Shown: positions 52,101 to 62,609 of the stretch, one piece after another
Numbering within the stretch: the first letter of the stretch is position 1
Layout of the letters: the number at the start of each line of letters is the position of its first letter
Source: Epiperipatus broadwayi
Taxonomy: Eukaryota > Onychophora > Udeonychophora > Euonychophora > Peripatidae
Direction: 5' to 3'
Length of the DNA: 64,000 nt
Assembly (NCBI GenBank): GCA_028023455.1
Contig: JAQFVV010006337.1
Location: 120,001 to 184,000, forward strand
Position numbers and translations under genes: made by a program
The notes under the pieces: model-generated
Database searches by the model: none
Told to the model about the DNA's origin: nothing
Seen by the model: only the letters and a program-made list of their open reading frames with translations

Positions 52101-54780
52101 GAGTAGTATATTTTGGCAATAATACATATTAATATGAATATAAAATCCATGCAATCTCATTGAAATTGCATATAATTTATATTTATAGATAGAATTAATT
52201 TCTACACATTTTAATAATCGTGCAAGCAGCAGCCTAAATATCTAATGTATAAAGTTCAAATTAAACTGTTTCAAATAATATATAATACACAGAGTAATAA
52301 ACTTTCTTATTCTAACCAATTATTACATATTATTTAATGTTGTATAGCTTAAACTTTATATAATTTATGTTTCATCTGTTGTTTACAAGGTTATTGAAAT
52401 AAGTAAAAATTAACTCTGTTTTATAACTATAAATTACAGCTGATGTGAATGATTCGCATTTCATTAGTCCCCACACAGAAATGAATATAGTTTATGTCTG
52501 CTTTAGTGATTGGCATCTGCACTAAATAATATTATATTAATATAGGTAGTTCTGGAAAGATTATTAGCTCAATCATAATTTATGAACTTTATGTATGTTA
52601 TATGAAGATTTTTATATTTATAATATGAAAAAAAAAAAACATTTTGGGATCATACTATATATTAGTTTTTTGTTTAAAGAAATTAATCAATCCAGCAGAC
52701 AAAGAATCTTGCTTAAAATTTTTAAATTCTTCAAAGAGGTTTTCTCCATGAAACAGAAAAATTTCTTCATGGAATTTCTTTGCACAGAAATCTAATACAT
52801 GGTATGATTCAAAAAAGTTTTTATTTTCATATATATAAATATTAAAAAAGAATTAGTATTTATAATTAAAATTTCAATTGAAAAGATAGATATAAAGAAA
52901 ATCATACATATATCACAAGTAAATCTGTGGATCAAACTTTTTATTTTGAATTTTATTTAAAAAAACTGCATGTGGAGAAAGATTGGTGGATATATAAAAG
53001 ATATAAATTGAATTTTATCTTATTTTTTCATTTTTTGCGCAATTGTTATAATCTGGATTTGTCAACCAATTCTTAAAAAGTCCTTTCTCTCGTATTATTT
53101 TACTGTTGTATTATCACTTAACATTAAATATTTTTGAAGACCATGAGTCTTAAAATTTGCATAATGTATTAAATATAGTTTTTCCACTTTTTTATAGAAG
53201 TGTTTTTCTTTTACACCTTTTATAATAATTCAGAACTGATAGAGTATGTGCTGTATATTTTATTTATATGACATATGGAGACATGAAAGATGCACCAAAA
53301 ATACTAATCTATAAATGAAACATTTCTAAAAATTACAAATGTTTGATAGAAATATTAAAGAAAATATGTAATTTCCTGTATGTCCCCCCCCCCCCACATA
53401 AAATAATGTGAACATAAAATTTTATTTTACTTTTATCAAAATAATACTAAAAATATAATGGTAAAAAGTTGTATAATTTTAATGGAGAATAATAGAATAA
53501 AAAGTTTAATATTTTTGTCTGTTTTTATTCCTTTTTAAGAATTTAAATAAATAATAATAATAATAACCACAAACTGCATGTTGTATAAGTGTAAAAAAAA
53601 TTACAACAAAGTAATCAAGGGTTTTTAAAAAAAAAATTATCAGAAAAGAAAATGGATAAATCAAACTTTTTGTTTGCTTTTATTATAAGTAATGTTATGA
53701 ATGTCTTGAAGAAAGGTTAAAAGAGATCTGGATGAGCATATGTAATCCAGATGATACTGTAACAGATCTGGGGAAGTAGTTATTAACTTCTTCAGAATTT
53801 ATTATTTGGATTCAATCCAAGAGTTTGCAATCAATCACACCAGCTTGGCACAATGTTATCATCATCAGAATCCAATGGTGTTGAGTTGGTGCAGATTAGC
53901 TATTCATTGGATAGATGACTGAGTCAAGCATACTTTCAGAGTTGGCTTTTCAGTATGGTGCACACAGAAGTAGCATTTCTTTTCAACATGAAGAGTCATG
54001 TTTTATCTGCTCAAGATCTGTGGTTTCCTCTGATTCATAGCATGGATGCTTGGATTCAATGATGGTTGGTCATCTTTTAGCATTTTTATTGTGATTTCAG
54101 ATCATAAAATATTCTTACCCTCCTATAGATTGACAACAATATTATCCATGGAAACACTCATCTGATTCTATTCTGTGTACCCCTTTAATTGCAAAATAAA
54201 TTATAAAAATCGCTACTTATGTAATTATTTTTGTTATTTTATAAAAACCAACAATATTCAATATTTTGTACTATTGCAAAAGAATGTTGTCAAATTTGAT
54301 ATTGACAGTAGTATTTGAATGTGATATTTTGCCAAAATAAGGTGAAATGTTCCCATTTATCAATTAGTATTATAATATGACTTTGGTAGCTCCATAAGGT
54401 ATATAGATAAAACATAGAACATACACTATAATGGTACTAAAATTTTTTATTGACTTTTTATCTTTTTTTTTTTTGACAATCAAGATAATTTTTGGAATTT
54501 TTTTCCACATTTGCAGTTAGTATCAAGTTTTTGTAATTTGCTATTATCCGCTTTAAAAAAATCAATGAACTGTCATTGAATATTATTTTAATATAATCTT
54601 TTATCAATCTAATTTTGGAATTAATTTTATTTCTCACTGAATCCAAATTCTTTTTATATTTCAATATACAAATTTTATTTTGTAAAATAATTTTTTTCTT
54701 CTTTTTTCAGATTTTACTGTTTTTATTAAGTAATCTAAATAATAATATTGTTTTTGTTGTTGTCATTGTTGTATATTACA
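49120..54780. other. gene-free DNA with a CpG-retaining patch
   Basis: No coding region or known element was recognised. From about 50400 to 51700 CpGs are frequent (for example CAGACGCGTAATG, GAACAGCGCGCGACTC), unlike the flanks. From about 53700 to 54180 the sequence is less AT-rich but CpG-poor, as in old repeats. A C12 run lies at 53384-53395. The 66-codon frame at 52595-52795 has low complexity and no recognisable product. Confidence 0.45.
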
Positions 54781-54797
54781 ATTACTCTTTCATTTTT

Positions 54798-55012
54798 ATT
54801 AAACAGGCAAAACCCTCCATATAGTAATGCCACCCTGTGCCAACCAGAGTAATCAATGGATGCCAGAAAGCTTGTGCATAAAATCCCTATCCAGTGCCTA
54901 CTCATCCAATATCCCCAGACTAGTTTCTAACTTGTGGCCTTCACTATTGTATGGAGAGTTTTGCCTGTTTAATAACAGTTATTTGCTAGCATAAGAGATG
55001 GTGATCATGTGA
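54798..55012 (+). mobile_element. hairpin retroposon, copy b
   Basis: A perfect 12-bp direct repeat TCTTTCATTTTT flanks it (54786-54797 and 55013-55024). Inside, a full left arm (CAGGCAAAACCCTCCATATAG through GCTTGTGCATAAAATCCC, given in parts) is followed by CTTGTGGCCTTCA, a short right arm TGTATGGAGAGTTTTGCCTG, and the tail with GCTAGCATAAGAGATG ending GATCATGTGA. There is no poly(A) and no ORF. The variable duplication length (11, 12 and 14 bp in the three copies) suggests target-primed reverse transcription rather than a cut-and-paste transposase. Confidence 0.75.
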
Positions 55013-55029
55013 TCTTTCATTTTTGCTAA

Positions 55030-56630
55030 ATGAGCATCATCATGACTTATAGTTTCAAATATTTAATGTTTGTATGTATTTTATTTGTTGGAAATCTGGT
55101 TGAGGTAACACAGGCAAAAGTGTATATAATAGATTGTCATTGGTTACAACTATCTTAATATATTTTTTCTAGCATTTCAATGATAGAATTATATCATAAA
55201 ATTTAATGAGTTTCATTTTATTAAAATGGAAATAACATCTAAAACATTTATTAATTTTTTGATTTGCCCTTCATTATTTTTTTAAAGTATGCTTTTATTT
55301 CTGGTGATAATGATGATAATAATAATAATAATAATATATCGTTTACTCCAACTGTATTTTCTCAAGAGTTTAGTATTTTATTTAAAAATTTAAATAATAT
55401 AGCAGATTTTTTACATCCTTATATGAAATTTATAATCTAATGAGCTCTGAATTTTGACAAAGCTAATAATATAAAAGTTGAAAACTAATTGAAAAACTGA
55501 CTAATTAAAAAAATGTAAAAAAAGTGAAACTAGACTGATGTTCAAAAAATAGAGAAGTTGATGGTAATCTATTAACAAATAATGATAAAACTTCTACACG
55601 TTATTGGTGTTATCTTTGTCATGAAATCCTAAAACTTATACTGACAAACATCTGAAAGAAATTGCACATCATTACTAGATCTTTCAACTAAATATATCTA
55701 TAAGTTGAAAGATATTCAAGCAAATAATATGTAGATTACAAACAGCCTGCTTTATCTAACAATAATTAAAACTTGAACTTTTCTCAATATCTTTAACTGC
55801 CAATTTTGGCAAATATTATTTTATTGTATTTATTATTCATGATAGTTTAAAAGTTTCATTTTTAATAATCTTATTAATAATAAATATTAATTATTTATAA
55901 TTTTGTTTATTTTTCTATAAATTTGAAATCCACTCTTATAATTTTTTTAATTTTTTAGGTGATTTAAAAAAAAAATTCTATAAAAAAAATGTGTATATGT
56001 TCATGAGCTATTTAAATAATACTAGAAATAATACTGTTATTAAATATTCAACCTTTCTAATTTGTTCATATAAATATAAAATGTTATGATATTATCAGAT
56101 TCAATTATTTAACTTTGTTGATGGTTTCAAGATCAATTTTAAATAAGACTGTCAAATTTTCATTTATAGAATAAGGTCTAAGGTGATCAAATGTCCCTCT
56201 TTGAATGAGATAGTCCCATTTTAAAGTAGTATGTTTCATTGTCCCAATGAATTACATCAGGATGGGTGTTTGTCTCATTTTTTAACAAGAAACAAAATTT
56301 TGCATAATTTCATGTTTTTCAAAAATCATAAAATGTTTGAAGTGAATGATATGGCATATTGCCCTCTATGAACCAGATTACACTGTATAAAGTTGCTTTG
56401 ACAACCAGTCAACCACACTAGAACTTGTACAGCAGTACAGCAGAATAGAACAATAATTTTTACATCTTAATAAACTGTCAAATGAGTAAATAATTTATTA
56501 ATATAAATCTAATTAACCATACAAAAGAAAAAGTGCACATTTAATAAAGTTAGAATCTAAATACCCTTTATTAAAAATAATTTCTGATAATGATGTGAAG
56601 TGCAACAAATGCAGAATTTAGAAATTGTTA
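55030..56630. other. gene-free AT-rich DNA
   Basis: Nothing recognisable was seen except short (AAT)n-like runs at 55310-55336. Confidence 0.5.
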
Positions 56631-56639
56631 AACTCTAAA

Positions 56640-57960
56640 ATAAGTTGGAATTAAGTGTAAGAAATCATGTAATATGTAACAAAAATTTTCAAGATACTGT
56701 TCACAAGTTTATAGTAATGCTTGATTACATCAGGGAGAAAAGAAAATTATTACCAGTGGTTGTCCTGTTGGACTTTGCAGCAGCCTTCGACTCTGTAGTA
56801 CCAGCTCAACTCTTCACAGTCCTCAGGTGCTACCGAATTCCATTGGTCTATACTAACATCATCACTAATTTACTGCTCAACAGAAATATATATGTATCTT
56901 TAGATGGCTCTCTTGCCCCTGGATTCCAGCCATGCATATCCATACTACAGGGGTCACCACTAAGCACCCTGTGCTTCATAACATATATTGACCCCTTCTT
57001 GAAAGAAGTAGAAAAAAGGCTGCCTGGAGTATTTATCCCAGCACTAAAGGAGTGATTCACCATATATCATACGTAGATAATATAACCATCATTCTCCCAT
57101 CTGTGAATCATCTTCCCCAGCTACACTTGCTTCTAGAACAGTGTGCCATCAAGTACCACCTGCAAGTGAATCCAGCAAAAACAGCAGTCTGGAAGGACTG
57201 CATTGGCAAAACCATTACATATAAGATCTAGAAGGTAGGAACCAACTTTCCCCTTCAGTTGAACTCACCAACACCCTGCTGTCTAATAAGAACAAGTGAT
57301 TAGCAGAAATGGAGGATCACGTGGCAGGGCTCATATCTGCCAAAGAAGATCTTTTTAATAGAAAGATCAAGTACTGGGATTCATACAAATTTATGCATCC
57401 CAGTCAGCAAAGTAACCCAGTCAGATTAGAATCAATATTATTGATAAAAAAAATCCAAATACTGGTTGTTGGCCATCAGGCTAGTAAATTTCATTGTCAA
57501 ATTCAGTCTTGATGCTCTTCTGACAAACCAATTCTTGGAAGATCATAGGGGATTTAAGAGCATTTCTCCCAACTGCCCATTATGTGACCAGGACAAGGAG
57601 GATATTGATCATCTCATTTCCCATTGCTCAAAACTCAGAGACATGGAAATGAAATTGAGATATAATATTAGGTCAGGATGCTCTCAGACACTGGACATCA
57701 GTAGGGTACTGAGAACCAGGGAATTTGCTATAATCCAAATGGCAATCATGATTCTCTTTGAAAAGTGGCAGACCCAGTGTCACAGTGTTCTTCAAGACAA
57801 CTTGGCAAACCCATGGCTAGTCTTCAAGAAACACCTTTGCAGTCTGAAAACCAGAGACTATCTTATAACATCCCACAGACTGTATGCAGACATGTGGGAA
57901 CAGATCACTCTGGATGAGCTGACAATCATACCTCTTAAAATGACGTCTAAGTTATAAAAT
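56640..57960 (+). pseudogene. non-LTR retrotransposon (LINE) pseudogene, clade unresolved
   Basis: The first part (56645-57055) carries RT motifs: VVLLDFAAAFDSVVPAQLF (motif A) and ISILQGSPLSTLCFITYID (motif B-like). A frame change leads to HHISYVDNITIILPS, in the position of the YADD box but with its second Asp replaced by Asn (VDN). After more frame breaks the C-terminal part (57466-57957) has the zinc motif CPLCDQDKEDIDHLISHC, a perfect CX2CX8HX4C, and a Trp-rich tail. Order and zinc motif fit a LINE ORF2 C-terminus. R2/R4/NeSL-like or other clades could not be separated by eye. It is 5'-truncated and clearly inactive. Confidence 0.7.
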
Positions 57961-58295
57961 GATTTGTCAACTGAAACTAGAAGAGAGAAAAATTAAAGAA
58001 GAGACAAGAAAGAATGACAATAAAAAAAGGATGACAGGAAAAATGAGGAAAAGAGGAAAGAACAAAGATAACAGAAAACAGATAAAGCCAACTACCAAAT
58101 GAAAAAAGTGCTGCTTGATTTGATACGGTGTAACCAAAGACCAAGATGTAACATAAAACTGCACAAGATAAAAGAGAGATGTAAATTCAAGTTGAATTTA
58201 ATCAATGTAAACAAAGACTAAAACAAATGTAAATGAATAGAGCTGTAATCTAATGTAATCTGTAGAATCTATATTCCAATAAATATTTTCTTAAT
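57961..58295 (+). other. 3' untranslated region of the LINE
   Basis: This purine-rich, non-coding stretch follows the LINE stop. Near 58280 it reaches CCAATAAATATTTTCTTAATAAAA, given here as CCAATAAATATT and CTTAATAAAA, then a T run. It probably marks the end of the element. No target-site duplication was established. Confidence 0.45.
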
Positions 58296-58299
58296 AAAA

Positions 58300-59070
58300 T
58301 TTTTTTTTTTCTTTGATATAAATGATGATTGAAAATTATTTTCAGAATTTATCCTAGTAAATGAATACCGTTACTATTAAAAAGAATAGGAGTGGAATGA
58401 AAAAAACTGCAAACAAGCTATGTTCTACAGAAATTTTCAAATATTGCAAGAATAATAATTTAGAATGTCAAAAAACTACAATGATTATCGAATATGTTTG
58501 CCAGACATAAATGTATCGGTGAAAAATATGGGTTCCAGAAAAAAAACCAGTAGTCAATAGTAACCTTAAGATCAATGGTAGCAACAAAAATTAACATTGA
58601 GATTGATTGTATAAATTTTTACAATTTTCTTACGTCAAGAAGATTTATTAAAACAAATTTTTCAAATTAAGAATATCAATTTTTTTTTTTCATTTTTTAT
58701 TTGTTAGGAATTTATTACATTATGAAATTTTTTTCTGCTTTTATGTTGTATCTTTGTCATTATCATTTTTACTGTTGTGTCCATTTCCATATTGTAAAAA
58801 TGCATTTTTAAAATATGTCATTTTGGATTCAAAAATGTTTTGTTTTGGATCCCAATACTTATGGTCCACTATATATAATAACACATATTGTAAAATTAAA
58901 AAAATACTTCTGGTTAAAAAAAAAATGTCGTCACTTAATTTTCTCTTTAGTTTTTAAGGTAGTAACATCATTTTTTGTTGTAGATATAATTTCTATTAAA
59001 ATTATCATTATTTTGCTTCATATATATATATATGTAAAATAAATAAAATATCAGTTAATTAAAAACTATA
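58300..59070. other. gene-free AT-rich DNA
   Basis: No recognisable gene or element. Short Phe/Leu/Lys-rich frames at 58754-59042 reflect base composition. Confidence 0.5.
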
Positions 59071-59073
59071 TTG

Positions 59074-59242
59074 TAACTATAATTGAAATAATATTTTTAA
59101 CGGTTTAAAAACAATTACAAACAATCCTTAAAATCCGCAGAAGTACTTTCGGTTAGAAAGTAACCGAAAGTACTTCTGCGGATTTTAAGGATTGTTTGTA
59201 ATTGTTTTTAAACCGTTAAAAATATTATTTCAATTATAGTTA
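59074..59242. repeat. perfect palindrome, 82-bp arms, 5-bp loop
   Basis: 59074-59155 is, base for base, the reverse complement of 59161-59242; the loop is GAAAG. The inner ends read ACTTTCGGTTA / TAACCGAAAGT and the outer ends TAACTATAATTG / CAATTATAGTTA. Several CpGs survive in both arms. Perfect identity implies a recent origin or ongoing conversion. No coding capacity. Confidence 0.9.
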
Positions 59243-59714
59243 TATATATATTAAACATTGTAGTTATAAAGAATTTAATATCTCTAATAAGTTTTTTTAA
59301 TTCTTTTTTGAAATTTGTCTTCGTACGTAAAGAAATTTCTTTTTGGCAAATTCTATATTTTTTCGCCTTTTGAAAAGTTGAATATTTTATACTAATTTAT
59401 ATAACTTAAAAATTATTTTTATATATACAAATACTATTTTTTAATTTGCATTTGAAGTTTTTTATATAAAAATTGCTTTGCCGCGCTTTATTTTATTTTC
59501 TACTTCTTATAGCTTAAAATTACCCAGTAATGTTTTTGGTTATGGTTCAAATTGTTAGAGTTCATAATGCCACCGGTTAATCTACTATATCGTTATTCTG
59601 AATTACTTTTTAATTATTTGCAATTAACAATCTTATGGTATGATCAAAAGCAAATGAAGTATAATCAGAAGCAAATGAAGCAAATGAACTAAACTATAGA
59701 AAATAACCAAATGA

Positions 59715-60700
59715 TAAAGAAATACAAAAGTTCAAAAGGTTGTAATGAAAAAAACATAATGTAAATTCACTACACCAGATGTAAACTAATCTTAGTGCTC
59801 TCACAAATGATGTTTTGGAGCCTTTTAATCATGCTCCTTTCCAAACAGTAGATGGTTAGAACGTGTTTTTACACAACACCCCATTACATCTTCATTTGCA
59901 CATAAAGTGTAATATCATGGCCATTATTATATGCTTTTTAAAAAGGCACTATCCTGTAATTTTCCAAAAATTATAATGCATACAAGATATATTAAAATAA
60001 TCAGCATGTGTTAATAAATGTCAATAAATAAAACAACATTAATTTTAATCACATGTTACCTGTTTATTTTGTGTTAGCATGTGGACATTATGTTGTGAAT
60101 GGAATTTATTAGGAAACTGTATTTGAATTTTTTTAAATTAACATTTAATTTAGAATACATTTACTAATATTTTTTAAAGATAACAAGCTAATCCATTTTC
60201 TAAAATGATAATTTTAAAAATTAAAATACATTTTTTAATAAATTCTATTCACAGAATAACATCCTAAGGTCCACGTGAGATGAACAAATAACATGTGGTT
60301 AAAATGACCTTTATTTTTTTTTGTTGACATTTGTAAACACGTGTTGATTTTTTTAACATTTCTTTTTTACCTTATCATTTTTGGAAATATTATTACAAGT
60401 TGGAATCCTTCATTGACAAAACAAGATGCAGTGGAATATTTTCAAAATTACAAGATAGTGCCTGCCTGAAAAGTATGTGATAATGGTCATGATATTCCAC
60501 TTTATGTGAAAATGAAAATGCAATGGCAGTATTTTATAAAAACATATTCTAAGCACTTATATTTTTAAAAAGCAATGTGGTTAGAAGGCTCCAAAACAAT
60601 GTTTATGAGTGCACTGAAATTAGTTTGCTGCTGATGTGGTGAATTTACATTTAAAATCATTTTTAATTACAACCCTTTGGATCTTTGTGTTCACCCAACA
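59715..60700. repeat. imperfect palindrome of about 1 kb
   Basis: The left half aligns with the reverse complement of the right half throughout, at roughly 70-75 percent by eye. Outer pair: CAAAAGGTTGTAAT (59731) / ATTACAACCCTTTG (60667). Inner pairs: TGTTTTGGAGCCTT (59811) / AAGGCTCCAAAACA (60586); ACATAAAGTG / CACTTTATGT; CACATGTTACC / ATAACATGTGG; GAATGGAATTTATTA (60096) / AATAAATTCTATTC. The centre lies near 60190. An additional partial copy of the right outer end follows at about 60775-60815. There is no ORF. It may be a large fold-back element or an old inverted duplication. Confidence 0.65.
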
Positions 60701-61220
60701 AATAATGTCTCTTCACATTTTTTTTTATAGTTTACTTAATCATATTTTATTTTCTTCACTGCATATACATTAAAAAGTTTTTAATTACTATCCTTTTGAT
60801 TTTTGTGTTTCTTTAACATGTTAAGTAATAAAAAAAAATATAAATATTGAATATGATAACTTAGAGTCAGCCATATTGTTTCTACCATATTGTTGGAAAC
60901 CTCTGAAAATAGATAATTTAAAATAAAATTGTGGCAAGCTTTCCAGCAGAGGCAAACTACATAAGTACCTATTAAACTTTTCCATTAATTAAATTAATGT
61001 TAAAATTTTACACTTTTTATTTAGAAATTTTATACTATAAAATAACATTCTGCTTTCACAAACATTCAAACATGCATATACAAATAATTCAGTGTGTGAT
61101 GATGTTTAAATATGTACTATTTGAATCTTATTTTATTATTAAGTTTAAATGAAATTGTATTTATGATTGAATAAACTATGCTCCCTTTTTTTAATCAATT
61201 TTACACTACTTCCTATTCTA

Positions 61221-61737
61221 ACAGAGCAAAACTCTCCATACAGTATTGCCACCTGTGCTAAACAGAGTAATCAATGGATCCCAGAAGGCTTGTGCATAAA
61301 ATCCCTGTCTAATCCCTACTCATCCAATATCCCCAGACTAGTTTCTGGTTTGTGGCCTTCATCAGTGAGGAGCTTTGGATCTGAGAGCACTGCATCTAGA
61401 TCTTAGGATCTAATGCAACCCTCTAGCAACCACCTTTTATCTCTACTTAACTACAAAACTATGAGAATGAAATTGAAAACACAAAAAATATTTTCAATCT
61501 AAGCCCAATAGCTTATATAGTCATATGGGTCTGAACTCAGTTCAGCACCCATACATTTTGGTGTCTTTGGCTCTTTTACAACCATAGCCACCACTATCCT
61601 ATTAGATAGGGATTTTATGCACAAGCCTTCTGGCATCCATTGATTACTCTGTTTAGCACAGGTGGCAATACTGTATGGAGAGTTTTGCTCTGTTTATCAA
61701 CAATTAATGTGCTAGTACAGGAAATGTGATCATGTGA
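61221..61737 (+). mobile_element. hairpin retroposon, copy c (full length)
   Basis: A perfect 14-bp direct repeat TACTTCCTATTCTA (61207-61220 and 61738-61751) flanks it. Left arm 61221-61311 and right arm 61605-61697 are nearly perfect inverted repeats of about 90 bp (GAGCAAAACTCTCCATACAG outermost, GCTTGTGCATAAAATCCC innermost). Between them lie about 290 bp of GC-richer unique sequence. A 40-bp tail containing GTGCTAGTACAGG and ending GATCATGTGA follows the right arm and matches the other two copies. The 79-codon frame at 61167-61406 crosses the insertion boundary and is not a gene. Confidence 0.8.
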
Positions 61738-61754
61738 TACTTCCTATTCTATTC

Positions 61755-62430
61755 TCTATCTAATTTTGGGCTGATTATCACCCACTGACAAAAAATAATT
61801 GATAAATTAAAATAATATATATAAAGATACTCATCTAGAGAAATGTGATTATCAAATGAGTGACCAATATACATGGTGGAGTGATTAAACAATTTATTTT
61901 TTATTAATCGTATTTAATAATAGTCATGGATAAAGTTTAAGACTTTATGCAGATCCTATCATATTTCCTGAACATTTTCTTTTTCACATTTATAATATTA
62001 TTCTAATGTAATATAGTATGTTAATGTTCTGATAAGAAAATTTATGAGAAATAATTATTAATTATAAGAGTAATTTTATTTAACATAATAGAATAAAAAC
62101 GATATATCTGTTTATATTTACATCGTTGTAATAAAATGGGGAACATACATAACAATAAATATTTTTAATAATTTTAAGTTATTGTAGCAGTCTTGTTCCA
62201 TTTATCTTCTTATTTTTATTTTATTTTGAGCTCAACTTCTCTTAACGGTAAAACTAATTAAAATTTAATATATTTGTCCATAATTTTCAGAGTTTGATAT
62301 TAAAATTTTATAAATTATTTATTTGATGATTTTTCTGTAAATAAGTTTCTTTTTAATTGCAGTATCTTATAACTGAGGGAATTAAATATGCTTAATGTAT
62401 AAATCCTTTTCTTTTTGGGTACTTGCTTCT
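61755..62430. other. gene-free AT-rich DNA
   Basis: No recognisable features between the hairpin retroposon and the last retrozyme-like copy. Confidence 0.5.
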
Positions 62431-62439
62431 GCATTGATT

Positions 62440-62600
62440 GTATATATGTGTGGGAGATAAGTGATCTGGCCCAATTGATGAATGCTGGATCTGCACAAAA
62501 TATGAATATTGTGAATCATGTATTTTTTTTGCACATGTGTATGTGAGATAGAATAGAAGATAAATAGCATGAAAAATTCTGAACTTAAATTCCTTTATTT
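62440..62600 (+). mobile_element. retrozyme-like element, copy 4 (decayed)
   Basis: The junction GCATTGATTGTATATATGTG, then TGGGAGATAAGTGATCTGG, leads to a ribozyme remnant and a short piece of the following module. Little of the tRNA-like part remains. Same orientation and order as copies 1-3. Confidence 0.5.
62456..62520 (+). ncRNA. hammerhead ribozyme-like remnant, copy 4
   Basis: CCCAA, core TTGATGA (62475-62481), stem II reduced to TGC...GCA, then AAAATATGAATATTGTG. Stem I pairing is partly lost (CCCAA against TTGTG) and the outer helix is weak. It is recognisable only by comparison with the other copies. Confidence 0.45.
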
Positions 62601-62609
62601 ACTTATAAC

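Noticed and set aside
52595-52795. 66-codon Lys/Phe-rich ORF
   Set aside because: Composition reflects AT-rich DNA; no domain, splice context or conservation evidence.
61167-61406. 79-codon ORF
   Set aside because: It crosses the insertion boundary of the hairpin retroposon and has no recognisable domain.
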